Source: Nereocystis luetkeana
Lineage: Eukaryota > Sar > Phaeophyceae > Laminariales > Laminariaceae
DNA length: 64,000 nucleotides
Direction of reading: 5' to 3'
NCBI GenBank assembly: GCA_031213475.1
Contig: JARUPZ010000002.1
Coordinates: forward strand, 1,178,001 to 1,242,000
Position 1 is the first letter of the stretch. Each line of letters begins with the position of its first letter. Under the pieces are notes generated by a model. That model was not told the DNA's origin, searched no databases, and saw only the letters and a list, made by a program, of their open reading frames with translations. The translations under genes were made by a program, and so were the position numbers. This document shows, piece after piece, positions 36,240 to 47,632 of this stretch.

Positions 36240-37965
36240 CTATGTCACAGAAAGTCTATGACAGCCTGGAGGAATGGGTTGGGGGAAATGTTGTGGGAAA
36301 TTGGGATCATAGGAAAGATGTGGAGAATGATGAAAACTATGACGGCTTGTGCTAGAAGTGCTGTGTTGCTGGACGGGGAAATATCGAATAGTGCTGATGT
36401 TTTGTGAGGAGTTGCGCAGGGGTGTACGCTATCATCTAACCTAATCAAGGTACATACTAATGACATGATAGCAGCTGTTGAAGAAGCAAAACAGGGAGTC
36501 ACGGTGGGGGAAGATAGGGAGTCGAGATTGATGCTCGCAGACGACTTCGTGGGGATATTGGAAACACCCGAAGGATTGTAGAAACTAATCGAGAAGGCAC
36601 TAGAATATACAATAACATGGAGAGTGACAACGGACGTAAAACGTGCGCAGTAGTTACATGCAATGAGGGTGAAGAGAACTCTGGAACATTCGAAGGGTAG
36701 TATTACGGGGGACCATAGTTAATGGGACCTATGGTATACATAAAAACCTATATATTTGACCATTTTTACTAACAATATTTGGTCCTATTAACTATGGTCC
36801 CCCGTAATAGGGGAAATGTGAAATACCGATCGCGAAGCAATATGCATTGCATCTAAACATTCTGGCGTAGAGATCTCAAAGGCCGCTCTTTTTTTTATGC
36901 ACACATTGTAAAAGTATTAATAGTGGGAAGGGCAAAGCACACGACACTAGGATTCTAATATTAGTTTTGATATATGTATGTGACTGCACCAAAGCTAGAT
37001 TATACAGGTGCGGTATGGAAAGGGTACGCGAAGTGCGTGAATTAGTGGGAAGCAGTGCAGATGACAGGTATAATTAATGGAATGCTCAAGTACGAGTAGT
37101 AAGAACAGAACTGGGGATGTACTCAAAATAAGTAAGGACGTGATAAAGTTGCAATGGCAATGTAAGGTAAGGGGCATGTCACAAGTCAGATTGCCAGCCA
37201 TAGCTAATAGGGCTGTATGGGATAAAACAACGATAAGTTGGGGTGACGCAGTTGAAAGAGTAAGAAAGGAAAAATTAGGGAACCAAGAAGACGCACTGTA
37301 CATACATGGAGAAGTCTTGGGGGGTACAAGACATAAATAAAAAAAAAGGATGGAAATAACGGAAATTAATGCTAGCGTTGAAAAATAAAGTGAAAGAGGA
37401 AGGACACTTATATATAAACGGGAGGTTCACGGAAGAGATTGGAACGAAAGTGTGTTTACAAGGTCCAATGGACTACGCGAAACGTACGAAACTGCAGCTT
37501 CGTGTACGGGGACCTGTCAGAAAAAAAAAAGATATACCAGTAGTAGTCAGGAGGAGGAGGAGGAAGATGCACAGATAGATGCGCCCTTGTGGCAAAGAAA
37601 AAGGAGACTAGAATTCACATCGTGGGAGAATGTAAAATACACAAAGAGGAGCGGGGTGTGTTGGAGGAGGAGCTAAGGGAAACAGGCGAATGCGACGTGG
37701 AGAAGCTTAGTACACCACCAGGTAGTTAATAGCAATATAATGATCGATATCTTAGGAGATAGATGGTGGCCACAAATGGTGAACTAGGAAGAGGATAAAA
37801 GAGACAAATTATGTAGATCTCACATAGAGAAGACGTACTGAGGGCCCAGATGTTGGAGGTATTTCTGCTAGGAGTAGGAGCGGTGCTCCGTCTCGAGAAC
37901 GCTGCGTGGTCAATGGTCAAATCACTATGGCAATGAAAAAATGAGTACGCCCCCCCCCCCCCCCC
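36240..37965 (+). mobile_element. Non-LTR retrotransposon (LINE) 3' part, decayed
   Basis: Broken frames encode reverse-transcriptase and C-terminal pieces: GVAQGCTLSSNL, AVEEAKQGVTVGED, the catalytic-box region LADDFVGILETPEGL (ADD), KLQWQCKVRGM, PAIANRAVW, a degraded CPCG-type knuckle region and ILGDRWWPQM. The end is followed by ATGAGTACG and poly-C. Stops and frameshifts are frequent, and a MITE is inserted at 36700-36811. Confidence 0.85.
36700..36811. mobile_element. MITE family 1 copy inside the LINE
   Basis: TA-TTACGGGGGACCATAG ... CTATGGTCCCCCGTAA-TA: near-perfect inverted repeats, among the best preserved copies. Confidence 0.85.
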
Positions 37966-37978
37966 CCCTATTTTTTAT

Positions 37979-38500
37979 AGGTTGGGTTGGCGTCGGTTGG
38001 CAACGACGCTGTAAAACATGCCGCTCACTACGTGCGCTAGACAACCTGGGTACCGTTTTTTTTTTTTTTTGGCGGTCGCCCACAGCTGGTTGTCGAGTTA
38101 GATCATTTGTGCGAGGTAAAGAACCTTTCCTCCGCACAATTGGGAATGATCGTATCACGTAGTGTTCAAGGTAAGGCACCCAAGAGGCAGTTACATAGTA
38201 CTCCCATTGCTGTCTCTGGAAATGCCTACACCGGAAATTATATCAACTCATTGAAGCTGTCGTCCATATGCAAGTCCGCCTCCCCAGCGGTTCTTAGTAG
38301 GATGCAGCTCACCCTTCATGCGACTCGCCAGACACCTCACGGCGCTTCGCGCTTGGTGCAAGCAATGTCTGCCTGGTCGGTGAAAACCCGACATGCTCCG
38401 TCCCGGCATTGTAGGGATGCGAGGGTCTATGGTCATACGACTACGGCCATGCATGAGATCGAGTACATCTCTCTTATCGAGTACACCCCCCCCCCCTATT
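37979..38500 (+). mobile_element. Non-autonomous poly-C element, tandem unit 1
   Basis: Starts GGTTGGGTTGGCGTCGG just after the LINE's poly-C tail. Contains TCCGCACAATTGGGAATGA, GGCAGTTACATAGTAC and CCCGACATGCTCCGTCCCGG, ending GATCGAGTACATC...ATCGAGTACACCCCC. The doubled GAGTAC end marks a subfamily also seen at 44733-44880. Confidence 0.85.
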
Positions 38501-38505
38501 ACATA

Positions 38506-39075
38506 GGTTGGGTTGGCGGCGGTTGGCAACGACACTGTAAATCATGCCGCTCACTACTTGAGTTAGACAACCAGGGTACCGCTTTTTTTTGGGGGGGGGC
38601 GGTCGGTCACAGCTGGTCGTCGAGTTAGATCGTTTGTGCGAGGTGAACAACCTTTACTCCGCACAAGTGGGAATGATCGTGTCACGTAGTGTTTACGGTA
38701 ACGCACCCAAGAGGCAATTACATAGTACTCCCATTGCTGTCTCTGGAAATGCCTACACCGGAAATTATATCAACTCATTGAAGCTGTCATCCACATGCAA
38801 GTTCGCCTCACAAGCGATTCTTAATAGGATGCAGCTCACCGTTCATGCGACTCGCCGGACACCTCACGGCGCTTCGGGCTTGGTGCAAGCAATGTCTGCC
38901 TGGTCGGTGAAAACCCGACATGCTCCGTCCCGGCATTGTCCCCCCGGTTCGCAAGCAATGTCTGCCTGGTCGATGAAAACCGGACGTGCTCCGTCCCGGC
39001 ATTGTAGGGATGCGAGGGTCACCTTCATACAACTACGGCCATGCATGACAATGAGTACCCCCCCCCCCCCCCCCG
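38506..39075 (+). mobile_element. Non-autonomous poly-C element, tandem unit 2
   Basis: A second full unit directly downstream of unit 1. Near its end the block CAAGCAATGTCTGCCTGGTC...CCCGGCATTGT is duplicated (38888-38940 and 38953-39005). It ends CAATGAGTACCCCC followed by about 16 C. Confidence 0.85.
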
Positions 39076-39229
39076 CTTGCCAGTCTGTAGTTCGGCACAC
39101 CGATCCCGAAGTGTTTCCTGGAGATCGTTACGGGGGAGATCGTGGTGCCTAAGAAGAGCGCGGCATTCCTAGTGATACTCCGGAGAATTTCGCGAATGAT
39201 TCGGCGATGCAGCACAGCTTCGGTCTTGT

Positions 39230-39906
39230 GAATGTCTAGGCACGAAAAATCATGCTCCGAACACCGTCAACGCAACCGATCCGCATCACTTAATCTTCTC
39301 CCTTTTGCGTTTGCAGGGACCCTCAAATATATCCAACCAGATGTCTTGTTAAGAAGCTCCTCTCGGCTCGATCCACTCCGCGGCGACCTTGTCGGCGCCA
39401 CTCAACGACCCCGCCTTCGAAATGTATTTCAAAGGAGGCGAAAATAATCAGTTCCGCTAATAAGGCCCAAGCGCGTGTCGCCTCGTCGATGTCAGGCACG
39501 GAGTGTCGTCTTCGCTGTTCGCTGGGCAATACTCTTTCGTCGCCGACGAGGGCTGGAACAGTCCGCCGTGCATCGGCTCGGCGGAGAGAAGCTAGACCAA
39601 ATCTCTTTCGCCACATCAGATGCTTGGACTAGTCTCCCTGGATTTTTGGAATGGTCTGCATATTAAGCGAGACTGAACAGGTGCCTTGTCAAGCATCAGA
39701 CACTGGTGATGTCATCAGGTGTCTCGCAGTGCCGGCATTTTCGCTTTCCTCGTGGAGCGTCAACAGCTTTGTGGATGTAGTCGTTACTTGTACGGATTGG
39801 GAATCCATCGCCTCAGATTGCGCGTCCATCTTCAAAGATTGGGCGGCCACCAGTTCCGTCAGCTTCTCGACCTTGCCCATCAGCACATCCTGTGTTTCAG
39901 CCATGT
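39230..39906 (-). mobile_element. Ty1/copia gag fragment, minus-strand copy
   Basis: Starts MAETQDVLMGKVEKLTELVA at 39904, a coiled-coil-like N-terminus. A lower block contains VPDIDEATRAWALL, where copia-type Gag has its helical domain. It is the mirror partner of the plus-strand copy from 40062. Confidence 0.6.
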
Positions 39907-40061
39907 GTTTCAGTTCTCAAAACACTCCTACCACCATCAGAGCTGGCTTGCTTCTTGTGGACTATCCTACCGAAAGGAATCCTTCCTCCAGAAGTTCTCC
40001 AACCGAGTGATACGAGCTCGTAGCCCACTCTGACGGTGCTGGGAGCCGTTGAGAACTTCGG

Positions 40062-40980
40062 CAGATGGCTGAAACTCAGGGCGTGCCGATGCGCAAGGAC
40101 GAAGAGCCCGCGGATTTGTTGGCCGCACAACCTATGAAGATGCCCGCTCAGTCTGAGGCAATGGCTGCCAAATCCGCAAAATGACGGAAAGCTGACGGAG
40201 CTCCAATGGGCAAGCTAATATTTCCGCACTGGGGGACACCGGGTGACATTACTATTACGGGGGGCCATAGTTAACAGGACCTATGGTATACATAAAAACC
40301 TATATGTTTAACAATTTTTACTAACAATATTTGGTCCTGTTAACCATGGCCCCCCGTAATAGCGCCTGATGCTCGACAAGGCGTCCCTTCACCCTCGGTC
40401 AGTAGACAGAATGTTTCCAAGTTCAACGGAGACGAATCGAAGCACCTAACGCGGCGGGATTTTTTTCCCCGCCTGTTTCTGCTTAGCTATCGCGTAGCCG
40501 TTGCACCGTGGGCTGTCCCAATCCTCGCCGGTGATCAGCGGGTGTTGCCCATCTAGCTAGAATGACAATACCCATCTGATGATATACCTGCCACGTGGTG
40601 TTGTATCGACGAGGCGACGCACGCTTGGGCCATCCTGACGGGAGGGGTTATTTCACCGCCCTGTCGAACAGGGTTTTCAAGGCAGAGTCATTGAGTGGCG
40701 GCTCAACAAGATATCTCGCAGGATACAATTCAGGCCCTGCAGATGCGAAGGGAAGAATATACAGTGGTTTGGACTGGTCGCGTCGACGACGTCGGCAGCA
40801 TGCTATGGCTTGTTTTCGTCCGCCCCTCTGTCGATCAAGGTTGCGGAGAAGGGTGGTGTTGTGTCCAACCGAATATTTCTGGCTGCAGTTGGCCCGGAAG
40901 GTTGAAGAGTGCGGGAACGATGAGCTCGAGGGAGGCTGGCCGTTTCGGGGGGGATTGTCAGGTACCCTGGTGTGCTAATG
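40062..40980 (+). mobile_element. Ty1/copia gag fragment, plus-strand copy
   Basis: MAETQGVPMRKDEEPADLLA at 40062 mirrors the minus copy. KFNGDESKHLTRRDFF and IDEATHAWAILTGG follow after a MITE insertion (40252-40363). Stops interrupt the frame. Confidence 0.65.
40252..40363. mobile_element. MITE family 1 copy inside copia gag
   Basis: TA-TTACGGGGGGCCATAG ... CATGGCCCCCCGTAA-TA with the standard AT-rich core. Confidence 0.85.
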
Positions 40981-41510
40981 TGGCTCGCGAACCAGACTAC
41001 AGTAGGCCCTACATCTCGAACGCTCTTAGAGCAGTAGCCAGGTATGTCACAATCACCAAGATATGTGCGCTCTGGAAGGCAACGTTTGGTATTTTTGAGT
41101 ATTTGACGACGAAAAATGGTGTTGTTACTTTCTTTCCTCAAGGTTGTGGTTAGGGTTTGAAAGCATTTGCCGATGCGGATTATGCCAGTAAGACAAGCAA
41201 TCGGAGACCAGTGTATGGTGGAACAATCATGTGTGGGGGCGCAGCAGTTAGCTGGCTTCGTAGGACACTGAACTGTGTTACATTTTTTCCACATGCAGGC
41301 CGACTGCATGACCATGTGTCAATAAGGCTCTTTTTGTCAACCACGTTTGGTGTTTTATTTTTCCTGCCCGTGGCGTACGGTGCATGAACGGTTTCGCAAA
41401 CAACCGAGGCGCAGTACAGCTGGCACCCAGTAACGAAGACGAAGTCGAAGCACCTCGAAGTGGGTCCTCATCATCATTTGAGATCATGGTTTGCCTACGG
41501 AGTTATTGTA
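40981..41510 (+). mobile_element. Ty1/copia RNase H region, decayed
   Basis: Blocks in order: PYISNALRAVARYV, ATFGIFEYLTTKNG, then after a stop KAFADADYASKTSNRR and GGAAVSWLRRTLNCVT, the copia RT-to-RNase H region. Integrase and most of the reverse transcriptase are missing between gag and this segment, so the element is internally deleted. Confidence 0.85.
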
Positions 41511-42370
41511 ACTGTCGATGTAGTGCTGGAACAGCCTACAAGTATACTGTAGAATCCGATCGTGATTCTGGACGAACTTGAACTGAATGTGTCGAGACCT
41601 GAAACATACTGCAAGGTGCATATCGCCGCCGCGTCGATGTTAACATGGTGTACGGTGTATTTCTCATGAATGGTTAATGTTATGCAGTGGTCTCGGCGAC
41701 CTCTCGAATCAAGTGTTTATTAAGTCCTGATGCCACGCCATCTTTGCTATTAAGCTTGCGCAGTTGATTATCAATTGCAGTGGTTGCAATAGAAACTGCG
41801 CCAAAACAGACAAAAGTTGAACGAATACCGCGGGATACAACAGTAATAGGTACCAGGTATATACGATGTTTACCGTGAAAATGATAACACCTCGTTTTTT
41901 CAACGATGCTAGTAGATAACCTCTACAAATTTACCCTCGCTTTGTCGGTCAACATGTATGTACGAAACACAAATATATGAAAAAATGTGTGCACCTAGGT
42001 CGGGTTAAGACAAGAAAGGGCGTTTACTGCAACCCAATTGGCAGCATGAAAATCCCCACTCAAGCTCCTCGACCTGAGTCAAACTCGACCTTCAACCGTC
42101 ACAACCTCCAGCCGTTTCGCACGCGTTTCAACTCCAATCAATCTTCGAGCGTTTCATCGGGGATTTCGCGAAAAGCGAACGAGCTTTTACACACACCCAA
42201 AGTCTAGTGTGCCCACCCTTATGGTTCTGAGTTCTGAAAGTGGCTAAAGTAACCGCAGCTGCATGTGCGCGGCATAAGCTGAAAGAAAGAGGCCAACGCG
42301 ATACTGCAATAACTATTCATGTTTCCTCCGTCTCTCTTAGGGTGGGCTTAGGTTTCGTGCTTGACTGCTC
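41511..42370. other. Intergenic, nothing recognised
   Basis: No gene or repeat family recognised. One TACCAGGTA motif near 41852. Confidence 0.4.
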
Positions 42371-42374
42371 CCCC

Positions 42375-42448
42375 CCCGCCTCGAAAGGGGTGCCTGGTCA
42401 ATGGTCAAGTGACTCAGGCAAAAAACAAGTGAGTGCCCCCCCCCCCCC
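42375..42448 (+). mobile_element. LINE 3' tail with poly-C
   Basis: Encodes SKGVPGQWSSDS-like residues equivalent to the LINE C-terminus, then AAGTGAGTG and about 18 C. Confidence 0.7.
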
Positions 42449-42451
42449 CCC

Positions 42452-42562
42452 CGTGGTCTGTGAAAACCCGACATGCTCCGTCCCGGCATTGTAGGGATGC
42501 GAGGGTCTATGGTCATACGACTACGGCCATGCATGAGATCGAGTACAGCCCCTCCCCCCCCG
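42452..42562 (+). mobile_element. Non-autonomous poly-C element, 5'-truncated, inserted behind a LINE tail
   Basis: Begins GTGGTCTGTGAAAACCCGAC directly after the LINE poly-C and ends GAGATCGAGTACAGCCCC plus C-rich tail. Confidence 0.8.
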
Positions 42563-42744
42563 GCTGTTTTGGGCTTATCTGAGTTACCTGGCCTAGCGAA
42601 GTGGAACTTGTGGACGATATGTAATAATCATTACATTTCGTGTTATCAATGGTTTTTCGTCCTCCTTCGCAAACTTCCAGGCCAAGTGAAGCGTGTATGA
42701 TGGACGATCGTTCGCTCAAGTGTTGGCTGTAATAAAAATGCGCA

Positions 42745-43790
42745 CTACTGGTTGTGTATACACCGAAAACAAAGTGAAGCCGGTAGCCTTCAAGTGGAAG
42801 TGGAGAGAAGATTAATAACAGAATGTAGACCGGTACACGTACTTTGGCCTAGAGATATTAAAGTACTGCCTTTTTTAGGGTGCACGCATAGCAAAATCAA
42901 TAGGAACGGGAAATACACACGTAGGCACGATGGATGCGATCTTGCTCATAACAGACTTGCACCTTAACACTAAGGTTGAAATATGTATCCTGATGAATGT
43001 GATTGTATCGAACCTAAAATATGCAGGGGAATTACGGGAAGGGAACGCGAAGCTTGTAAAACGGTTGGAAGCAGAGACGGCAGCTAAAAAAATACTAGGA
43101 TGCTCAAGTACGACGAGTAATAGAGTATTGACAACACAACTGGGAATGCACCCACTCAAGACAAGTAGAGACGTGAGAAAGTTGAAAAGTCAGTATGGAG
43201 TAATGGGCATGCCAAAAAAGAGATTGCCAGCCATAGCCGATATAGCTAGCTGTATGGGAGAACATATCGAAAGGGCGAGCTGGAGAAAGGTGAGATAGCG
43301 TAGTCGAGAAAATGTGGAAGGATTTAGGGTAGGAGGAAATAAAAGAGAGATGCTGTCCATAGACAAAATTGGGAGTGAAATACAAGATAACAATAAGAGA
43401 AAGGCTAGCGCTAAGAAGTAACGTGAAGGATGAAACACACTTAGAGATATACGGGGGATTAAGAGAAGGTCAAATTTAAAAGTATTTGCACGGCCTAATG
43501 GACGTCGCGACAAAGCTGAAACTGCGATTTCGTATAGGTGACCTGGATCCGCCAGAAAATTGAAAAGAGGTATACCAGTAGCCGGGAGGAGGAAGTAGAT
43601 GCACATATGTACCCGTGTGGCAATGCAATAGATAGGGGAGCTCACACAGTGGGAGAATGTGAAACGTACAAGGAGGAATGGGATGTGTTAGAGAAGGAGA
43701 TGAGGAACATAGAAGATTGTGGCTTGGAGAAGTTCGGTACACTAGCGAGGCAAGTATGGCAGCAAACGCATTCAAATATTACGCAACAAC
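42745..43790 (+). mobile_element. LINE fragment, second copy
   Basis: Homologous to 36.9-37.7 kb: VIVSNLKYAGELREGNAK, KKILGCSSTTSNRVL, GMHPLKTSRDVRKL, MPKKRLPAIADIA, YTSSREEEVDAHMYPCGNAI and GECETYKEEWDVLEKEM. The knuckle-like Cys/His arrangement (CG...H...C) survives. Truncated near 43790 before the poly-C terminus, with several frame breaks. Confidence 0.85.
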
Positions 43791-44700
43791 CGCGTGTGTG
43801 TAACCCGAGCGTTGCCACAGACAATTTCCATAGCAGTGTCGAGCCCTACATCCATAAACTGAAATGTATCTTTAACATTGGTGTCGCCGGCAAGACGATA
43901 GGCGAGACTACAGCTACGGTAACAGCACACAAGACTCTTCGCATCACGACTCACCAAATAGTGGAAGCGGAAATTCCAACTTTAGCTAGTACCAACACGA
44001 CCAAACGCCAGGCCAACGTTGCAACGGTGGCCGTCACCCTCCCCTTCAACCCAATCAGGATGATGCTTGAAGCAACCGCCCGTCAGTTAAGTATCGTTTA
44101 GAATAGAAACGGCACGCCTCCGGTGCCCTCTGCTAGCGCTGGTGCGCAAACGCACGGCATGCGTTACGGGTCCACGCGCACTGCGGACAACGGCCCCGAC
44201 ACTCGTCAGCCGGTGAACGTCCGTACTGCTCGACCGGTCAATGGTAGTGTGCTCGAGCTCCCAGATCTGCCGATAATATTATCGAGAAACGAAGCAGGAA
44301 CTTCCATCGACTTCCGTGTTTCTGACGCGCGTATCGGTTCATCACCGCCGGACGATTATTGTCGCGTTCTCATTTCGCGCGCAAACGGCAGTGCTATCCC
44401 CCTGCCATAGGTTCAGCGCCGCCGAGAAAGGACGACCATTGGGTTGCCTTGAGGTGCAGGTGAGGGAGTACAGGAGCATCGAGTTTACTATCGGATCTCC
44501 GCTTGACGTCTACGTGGAAGACCGGCCGGGAGCTTCCGCGGCGCATGATCGACAAGCAAGGCCAGACTACTGTCAACCGCGACGTTCCTATAGATCAGCG
44601 CAAGGCAAGCGGTTCTTCTTCGACTCCTGCGTCTCGCCAGCTACGAGTGAACCGGTGGGGGGTGGGCGTCCCCCGCATGATTTAACCAACGCGACAATCT
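43791..44700. other. Unassigned sequence between repeats
   Basis: Open frames here (for instance 44123-44410, plus strand) have no family I recognise and are probably relics of a mobile element. Confidence 0.35.
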
Positions 44701-44701
44701 A

Positions 44702-44890
44702 CGCACCCCCCCCCCCCCCCCCTCACGGCACTTCGCGCTCGGTGCAAGCAATGTCTGCCTGCTCGGTGAAAACCCGACATGCTCCGTCCCGGCATTGTAG
44801 GGATGCGAGGGTCTATGGTCATACGACTACGGCCATGCATGAGATCGAGTACATCTCTCCTATCGAGTACCCCCCAACCCCCCCCCCCGG
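44702..44890 (+). mobile_element. Non-autonomous poly-C element flanked by C tracts on both sides
   Basis: A C run of about 17 precedes TCACGGCACTTCGCGCTCGG, the family's 3' half follows, and it ends GATCGAGTACATC...ATCGAGTACCCCCC. Same doubled-end subfamily as 37979-38500. Confidence 0.8.
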
Positions 44891-45233
44891 CCTTCCCCGT
44901 ACGAGCCACGGCGAGGTTATCTGAGAGAGCTGACCCCTCGAACTGCCCGGGCATTGCTGACAGCACAGTTTCAATGTGGATTCACTCACAATTTCTTCCA
45001 CACGAGCGGATGAAGATTCGCTCACTTGATCAAGGAGGACAGGTCGGGCTCCCCGTACTCGTACGGGGATGCAGAAACGGCTAGTCACGCAAATGCGCCT
45101 CATGCACAACCCCCAGAGGATGGGCTCCGTTGGGGCTAGAAGATGATTGGGACCCGCCCTCCCGCGGATAGAAAGAAAGAAAGAGGTCCCGAATTATATG
45201 CGGGGGACCTGAAATATTGACCTCCATTTCGGC

Positions 45234-45584
45234 TCACCCGACGATGGACACCACCGCGTTGGACTCTACTCTGGAGTATTGCACAAACAGCACTGTGTTC
45301 TTCCGGGAGCCTCCCTCTTGTTTTCCGTGATGTGCACCTGCCCCGTTCACAGCCGAAAACAACTCTCCTCCGTTTGCCACGGAACGATTCGTCGCCGCAT
45401 AAAAGGGTCTTATCTTCGGCGACTGCAAGACCTTGGTAATTGAATTTTGAATATTGACAGGGCCGGATTTCACTATTATCGCGTCCCAGATAGCGGTGCT
45501 GCCACCACTGCCGCCTTTATGTGTGCACCCGTACGATGTTGTCAAGGCATGCTCATGGAATGGCACCGGTCGTGTCCACAACAA
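45234..45584 (-). CDS. Unidentified ORF
   Basis: 117 open codons with a protein-like composition (TAIWDAIIVKSGPVNIQNS, KNTVLFVQYSRVESNAVVS). No family recognised, no neighbouring exons found. It lies in repeat-rich DNA, so it may belong to a mobile element. Confidence 0.25.
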   Translation of the reverse strand: MLWTRPVPFHEHALTTSYGCTHKGGSGGSTAIWDAIIVKSGPVNIQNSITKVLQSPKIRPFYAATNRSVANGGELFSAVNGAGAHHGKQEGGSRKNTVLFVQYSRVESNAVVSIVG

Positions 45585-46034
45585 AGGAGCCCTATTTCTT
45601 CAGATGAGTGCATGGCGTTAAATGCACAACACTATCCGGTTGATATCAACAGAGCATATTCACGGGGAGACGACCGGGCAAGAGGCTGCGATCCTTTTCC
45701 GTGGTGAATCGTTGTCCCTTAGCCCAGGGGGAAATTGGCGTACAACTTGTTTCGTACCGTACCAGGTAAGTATTAAGCGTGTTGTTCACCTGTGTTTGAC
45801 GATAACCAGCCAGTGCATTACACGGTTTAGGCTTTCTTCGGTCAGGCCAGCGGTGGAATTGCTCAGGCCTTAGCAATACCTAAAAAGGGCCAGGCACAAA
45901 GCTACGCAGTACAATATTCAAACCACTACATAGCTACGTTGCTGCCGATACCGTGTCTCACTCGCTTGGCGGCTGTGCATTGATGGCGGTGCGTTTCTAC
46001 GCGGATTACTCATTCGGGGGGGCGGCGGGTAGTA

Positions 46035-46108
46035 TCATAAGGTCAGGTTGGGACACAGAATACCCCTTGCCAGGTTTGCCCAGTGAGCAGGTACTCATTG
46101 TTTCCAGT
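46035..46108. repeat. Direct repeat, left copy (possible LTR remnant)
   Basis: Shares TCAGGTTGGGACACA, GCAGGTTTG and TGAGCAGGTACTC with 47564-47632 in the same orientation. The two flank the inverted gypsy fragment pair. Confidence 0.5.
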
Positions 46109-46319
46109 CAGCGTACGACAAGCCGACCCTGCGTGCAACGCCACCACGCGCTACATCGTTCTCGGCCGGCCGAAGGCCTTGCCAACCGACTATATGTCGT
46201 GTTTTCCTTGACGCCAACGCTCTTCCTTCTTGGAAGTTCAGGAGCTTGCCGGCAAAGGGGGACTATACACCACCAACGACGGCATTATCTTCTCCGTCCA
46301 TCAACCGTCTCTACCCCTT

Positions 46320-46827
46320 GCGCCTAACTCGCAAGCGCCCGATGAGACGCACGGCTTGTTTGTTAATCTTCGAGCTCGTTCACACTCATGTGCCGCTGTT
46401 CATGCGCCCCTGGGTCGTGCAGGCTTGTCATTCCACGGCTTCCTGCCACCTGGGAACCGCGCGCACCCTGCGTATGCAAAGCACAGCTGCCCTGGGGCAC
46501 GATGAGCCACTCGTAGAGGCCCGTGGGGGTGTTAAACGTCATGAGAGGGACGATGTCTTTGTGCGCGGTAATCTGGTGGAACGCAGAAACCAAAACAACA
46601 AGGGGAAACAAACACCAATCCTTCTCCAGGGCGTCGAGGACCTGATCCACACGGGGGATAGGCAGCTGGCTGAGGCTGTTGTTCTGGTTCAGTTGGTCGT
46701 GGTTCACGGTGGTCTGAATGCCTCCATAGCTCTTCGGGCTGACTGCCAGCGGGCTCGAATATGGAGAGTTCGAGCGCTGGACCAAACCTGCCGCAAGGTG
46801 CTGGTGCAGGGTGGCAGTTTAGGCAGT
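46320..46827 (-). mobile_element. Ty3/gypsy reverse transcriptase fragment, left arm of palindrome
   Basis: The minus strand encodes SNSPYSSPLAV, QTTVNHDQLN, PIPRVDQVLDALEKD, SAFHQITAHKD and TGLYEWLIVPQG, the N-terminal blocks of gypsy reverse transcriptase up to the palm. The catalytic DD box is not present. It pairs with 46836-47345 in mirror orientation. Confidence 0.85.
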
Positions 46828-46835
46828 AGCACTAC

Positions 46836-47345
46836 TGCCTAAACTGCCACCCTGCACCAGTACCTTACGGCAGGTCTGATCCAGTACTCGAAGTCTCCGT
46901 ATTCGAGCCCGCTGGTGGTCACTCCGGAGAAGTATGGAGGCCTTCAGATCACCGTGAACTACGAGAAACTCAACCAGATCAGCAGCCCCAGCCAGCTGCC
47001 TATTCCTCGTGTGGACCATGACCTCGACTCCCTGGAGAAAGGATAGGTGTTTGTTTTTCCTAGTTGACTTGGTTTCTGCGTCCCACCAGATCACCGCGCA
47101 CAAAGACACCGACTCTCTCACGGCGTGTTACACCCACACGGGCCTCTACGAGTGGCTCATCATGCCCCAAGGCAGCAGTGCTTTGAATGCGCGAGGTACG
47201 CGCGGTTCCCAGGTGGAAGGAAGCCGTGAAATGACAAGCCTGCACGACCCAGGGGCGCGTGAGCAGCAGCACATAAATACGAAGGGGCTAGGAGATTAAC
47301 AAACAAACCGTGCGTCCCATCGGGCGCTGCGAGTCAGGCCCAAGG
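46836..47345 (+). mobile_element. Ty3/gypsy reverse transcriptase fragment, right arm of palindrome
   Basis: Plus-strand counterpart of the left arm: KSPYSSPLVV, QITVNYEKLNQ, PIPRVDHDLDSLEKG then a stop, with later blocks (SASHQITAHKD, TGLYEWLIMPQG) in another frame. The centre at 46812-46850 is a near-perfect short palindrome (GGCAGTTTAGGCAGTAG and complement). Confidence 0.85.
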
Positions 47346-47563
47346 GGTGGAAACGGTCGCCGGACGAACAGGACGATAACGTCGTCGGTGGTGTGTAGCC
47401 GTCCTTCCCCAACACTCAGCGAATACTGAGGCCACTGTCTCAACTGCCACGAAGACACACATTTAATTTAAGCGGAGTAAACACCCCTTCATTACGCGAG
47501 CGGTGTTTTCAAATTGACCTCGGACAAACGCGAATTTCGTCCTGCCGTCGACGCCGCATAATA

Positions 47564-47632
47564 TAAGATCAGGTTGGGACACACAGTATCCCCCGGCAGG
47601 TTTGGCTATTGAGCAGGTACTCGTTGTTACTC
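47564..47632. repeat. Direct repeat, right copy (possible LTR remnant)
   Basis: Partner of 46035-46108. Confidence 0.5.
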
